From Vanilla planifolia (Eukaryota; Streptophyta; Magnoliopsida; Asparagales; Orchidaceae): a stretch of DNA of 64,000 bases. The stretch lies in contig CM043865.1 of the NCBI GenBank assembly GCA_023846275.1, positions 4,266,068 through 4,330,067 on the forward strand, read 5' to 3'. The notes beneath the pieces are model-generated. The model ran no database searches. It was not told the origin of the DNA and was given only the letters and a program-made list of their open reading frames with translations. Below are positions 60,501 through 64,000 of the stretch, piece by piece (within the stretch, counting starts at the first letter, position 1; each line of letters begins with the position of its first letter). Made by a program: the position numbers and the translations under genes.

Positions 60501-60665
60501 GATTTGATATTAGGTTATGATATTATATGAGATGTGATGAGAACCAATATAGGATACTAGGCATCATAAGCAATAGTTTAATACTGAGCTATGATATTAT
60601 ACGAGATGTGATGAGTAGTAGTATAGGATGTTAGACATCATAGGCACTAGTTTAATACCATATTA
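60491..60665 (+). repeat. Short tandem repeat, about 74-bp unit
   Basis: 'gatgtgatga' at 60,531 and 60,605, with 'atataggatactaggcatcataagca' / 'gtataggatgttagacatcataggca' following each, defines a unit of about 74 bases. A related partial unit lies at 60,284-60,340. Confidence 0.65.
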
Positions 60666-63060
60666 TGAGATGAGACGAGATGAGATGGCATCAGAGACCT
60701 CTTTTGATATCGCTTGCACTTAGTGTAGGTATAAGGGATGGAAATGATATGTGATAGATATGACTAGCCAGCTATATCTACGCGTACACCAACAAGTAGA
60801 GATCTAGAGATGATGAGATGTCATAGATGAGATAACATATGATTGGGATATGGATGTATAATCTTATGGAAACTATTTGAGGCTTAGTTATAAAGAAAAA
60901 AAAATAAAAATAAGAGCAAAAATGATAGAAAATAAAAAAGAAGTAACATGAAAAAAAAGAATAAAAATGTATGTGTATATTTGATGTATTTATAGTATGT
61001 TGCTATTCATATTTTTATATGTTAAGTATTCATGATATGTTATATTAATATCATGCTATTACATTATATTCATAATAGATTTGTTATTTATTTATGTCAA
61101 TTCACCTACTAGGTATTTTATACTTACCTCTACTTATATCACAAGATATGTCACTGATCCACATAGAGAGGATGCATAAAGTCATATTTAAGGTATGCAA
61201 ATAATCTTACATATATTGATTTTATTTTTTATCATGTTTTTCAGATTTTACATAATAAAATAGGTATGTATGCACTTTTTTACTATGATGAAAACTTTGA
61301 ATTATTATCAAGGTAAAATTTTTGTCATTATTTCGTCACCCCCATCTACAATAGTTTATGTCCTCACTATTAACTACGTATACTCTGATTTGTCATTGTT
61401 AGGTGGTAATACTAATATTATGATGAGCAAGGCGTGACATTTTCTTTTGTTGGTTTGTCATCTTTCTAGTTGATGTAAGTCTACATAGAAGATATTTTGA
61501 TTTATTGTTTAACAATGCTACACTTCCTACAAAATTACAAAATTGAAAGAGGACATATTATATTGAAGCAAAGATGATTGTTGAATTGATTATGGAGAAG
61601 GTTATCACGTATTTGAGAAGTTGTGTAAAATATGATAGAACGATTCTTATCAAGCTTACAAGGAAAGAAATTATCACGTTAACTAAAAAATTGTGTTCCT
61701 TATGATATATAGAGAAATTATGTAAGATATTAATAAAAGTTTATTTTTGAGTTTTAAAGATTTTAAATTTATATTGCATTAGGAAACACTATGATCTATC
61801 TAATGAGAATCAATTATGAGACACTAACTTAGGTAACCAATGCAAACTAAGAACAAGCAAACAATAAAGATCAGAGTATATCAAGAAACCCAACAAGGTT
61901 AAGGTTAGAAAACCTTTTAATAAATTATGGATTCTTATTATGTATTTTATGTTCTACAAATCCAATGAAGTTGAAATATAGTCATATTTAAAAGTTGCAT
62001 GGATTTAGATGCTTGCAGAGATGAGGCATCCTATGGTTCAAGTATATGGAAACACATTATTGTATAATGGGTATGATATAAAGGAAAAGAGGATCACATG
62101 GCCTATGGTAACATGTGAATCACACTGAGTGCATTGGGTAGAGACATAGCGGGAATTAGGCAATTAAGAGGATTGAAAAGAGAAATATCATCTTTAATTA
62201 TAGATAGAACAATTAATTGATAAAAGTAAGATAATCATATATGCTTTCCATCATTTGGGCATCAACATCTTCAAGTAAAGACAATAGACATAGCTTTTGA
62301 TAAACTATAAAAGTAGCCTTATTTGGACAAGGCATTAAGTTCTTTACTTTGTCTTGATTGAGTGAACATGATCTTTGTTAGTAACCAATAAGTGAATATC
62401 TATCATAACATAATTATACCTTATAAGCACATTAATGTTATGTTAAAATGTCACATCTATTTTAAAAATTCTATAAAATATGCTCATCTTTGTAATTAAT
62501 GTATTTCAATATACTAATTTGATGGAGTGAATTATAATGAAATAATATTTTTTTAATATACTAAATTTGAAAAATAGTAAAAAAATATAATAAAATCAAA
62601 TTAATGAATTTTGTAATTAAAGAAAAATTTAATGAAAAATGAAATAAATTGATATTTGGATATTAAACAAATCTTGTCCTAATAACAACCCCAAAAATGA
62701 ATAAGTTTGTTACCAAGTTTATAAATGTAATAATTTTGAAGAATTAAAAATTTATAAATATCTCTTATTAGTTATATCACAAATGTATTGTACATAATAT
62801 TTTCAAACTATTTATGTTAAGAAGATTTTCAAATAATAAGTATACAAAAACAATTATCAAAATATAAATAGATATATGTCAATAAATTATAATACATAAA
62901 AATAAAATATATAATAAAAATTAGACTTATTATGTTTTAGGAAGATAAAATGAGAAAGTTATAAAAATAATTTTCTTTTTGTTTAGTTATTATACGTTTA
63001 TGGTACAACATATCCATTACAATATATATATATATACAAAAAAATCATATATAACGTTAG
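60666..63060. other. AT-rich intergenic DNA, possible retroelement debris
   Basis: 'tggcatcagagac' at 60,686-60,698 resembles a degenerate LTR-retrotransposon primer-binding site just after the short repeats above. No gag-pol coding is visible downstream. The rest is AT-rich with no gene that I can support. Confidence 0.35.
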
Positions 63061-63070
63061 AGGACATAGA

Positions 63071-63117
63071 ATAAATAATAATAATAATAATAATAATAAT
63101 TATTATTATCATCATCA
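63071..63117 (+). repeat. Simple repeat (AAT)n/(ATT)n/(ATC)n
   Basis: An uninterrupted AAT trinucleotide run passes into TTA and then TCA units, giving a small potential hairpin. A (TA)n tract lies just upstream at about 63,021-63,035. Confidence 0.9.
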
Positions 63118-64000
63118 TTTAAAAGATAAGATGATATTATCTTGATATTTAATAATTTATTAGAAAAAATAATACTATTTTTTATGATTGATTTCTCTTT
63201 TTCTTTTTGTATGATAAATTAAATTTAAAAATAAATATATATTTATAAAATAAAATTATTATTTAATAAATTTTGATACAAAATTTATTGAATACAAATA
63301 AAATTTATTTCTAAAATAATGGCCTTCTTTTCTAGCCTATTATGATTAAGTTAAAGAGATTAAAACATATAATTAAAATACAATAATATCTGATGAAGTA
63401 CATAACATTATAAAATATTTAAAAAACGAATTAAATATTAACTTTAAAAATTATAAAATTACAAGAATTATAAATTCAAGGATAATTATGATAATACTTA
63501 AATGGTTATAGCTTTATTATGTTTAAAATTAAACTTAAAATTTTAATTATATGATATGTACAATATCATAAACAACTATACAACAATTTAAATTAAAAAT
63601 AATACTAGAAAATATGTATCACAACAATCATAAATCACAAATGTCAAATCTACAAAGTTGACAAACATCTATTATATTCTCAATACAAATAAATATGATA
63701 TATCTATATCTTATTATCAACCCAAGAGAACCATGCCGTATTATGAGCATCACCTTCAAAATATCTAAGATCTACTAACGCTATCTAGTTTGCTTTATTT
63801 CTTTTTTCAAAATGGTGAAATGGTGTAACATGTAATATAAGTATAAAATAAGTATAAAAAAATTTAGTAGATAAATCATAAATAAACAAAAAAATATACT
63901 AATAATATAATCAATAAAAATAACTTAAATCATAAGATGATATAAGTAAAAAATGAAACGATAACATATATAAGCAATAATAAGGAAAATATATTTTTTT
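63118..64000. other. Very AT-rich intergenic DNA
   Basis: This stretch is dominated by A/T homopolymers and short TA tracts. No feature is supported up to the right edge of the window. Confidence 0.6.

Overview
The window looks like nuclear DNA of a flowering plant. It holds one complete SECRET AGENT-type O-GlcNAc transferase gene in 28 short exons with long AT-rich introns, and one plant RGG-box (HABP4/SERBP1-like) RNA-binding protein gene in 6 exons. Both translations match the plant versions of these families closely. The start of the transferase and its 'ELPDG' linker resemble monocot homologues from memory, so a monocot is my best guess, but this is tentative.

Layout. Positions 1 to about 20,818 are a very long, degenerate array of a telomere-like hexamer (GGGCTA/CTAGGG with TTAGGG variants). 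It has higher-order structure and at least two sub-domains. At about 20.82 kb it switches to a degenerate pentamer array (TAGAG/TAGGG/TAGGA/GGCTA) that runs to about 26,929. A single 412-bp unique, GC-richer island interrupts the pentamers at 23,880-24,291. From 26,930 to 33,480 there is AT-rich intergenic DNA with a small GC-richer block and a 286-bp tandem duplication; I see no credible gene there. The O-GlcNAc transferase gene occupies 33,808-52,714 on the plus strand. The RGG protein gene (53,157-57,978, minus strand) faces it tail to tail, with 442 bp between the two stop codons. From about 58,200 to the end the DNA is very AT-rich, with short degenerate tandem repeats, simple repeats and possible retroelement debris.

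The two genes are not an operon or pathway. One modifies nucleocytoplasmic proteins and the other is a ribosome/mRNA-associated RNA-binding protein. The most unusual part is the 27 kb of telomere-like and pentameric repeats. The G-rich strand points toward the genes, the opposite of a chromosome end lying on that side, and the change of repeat length from 6 to 5 looks abrupt. In the transferase gene, a GC-AG intron and a frame-preserving 75-nt intron inside the catalytic domain deserve attention. All exon coordinates were derived by eye from splice consensus, phase agreement and family similarity.
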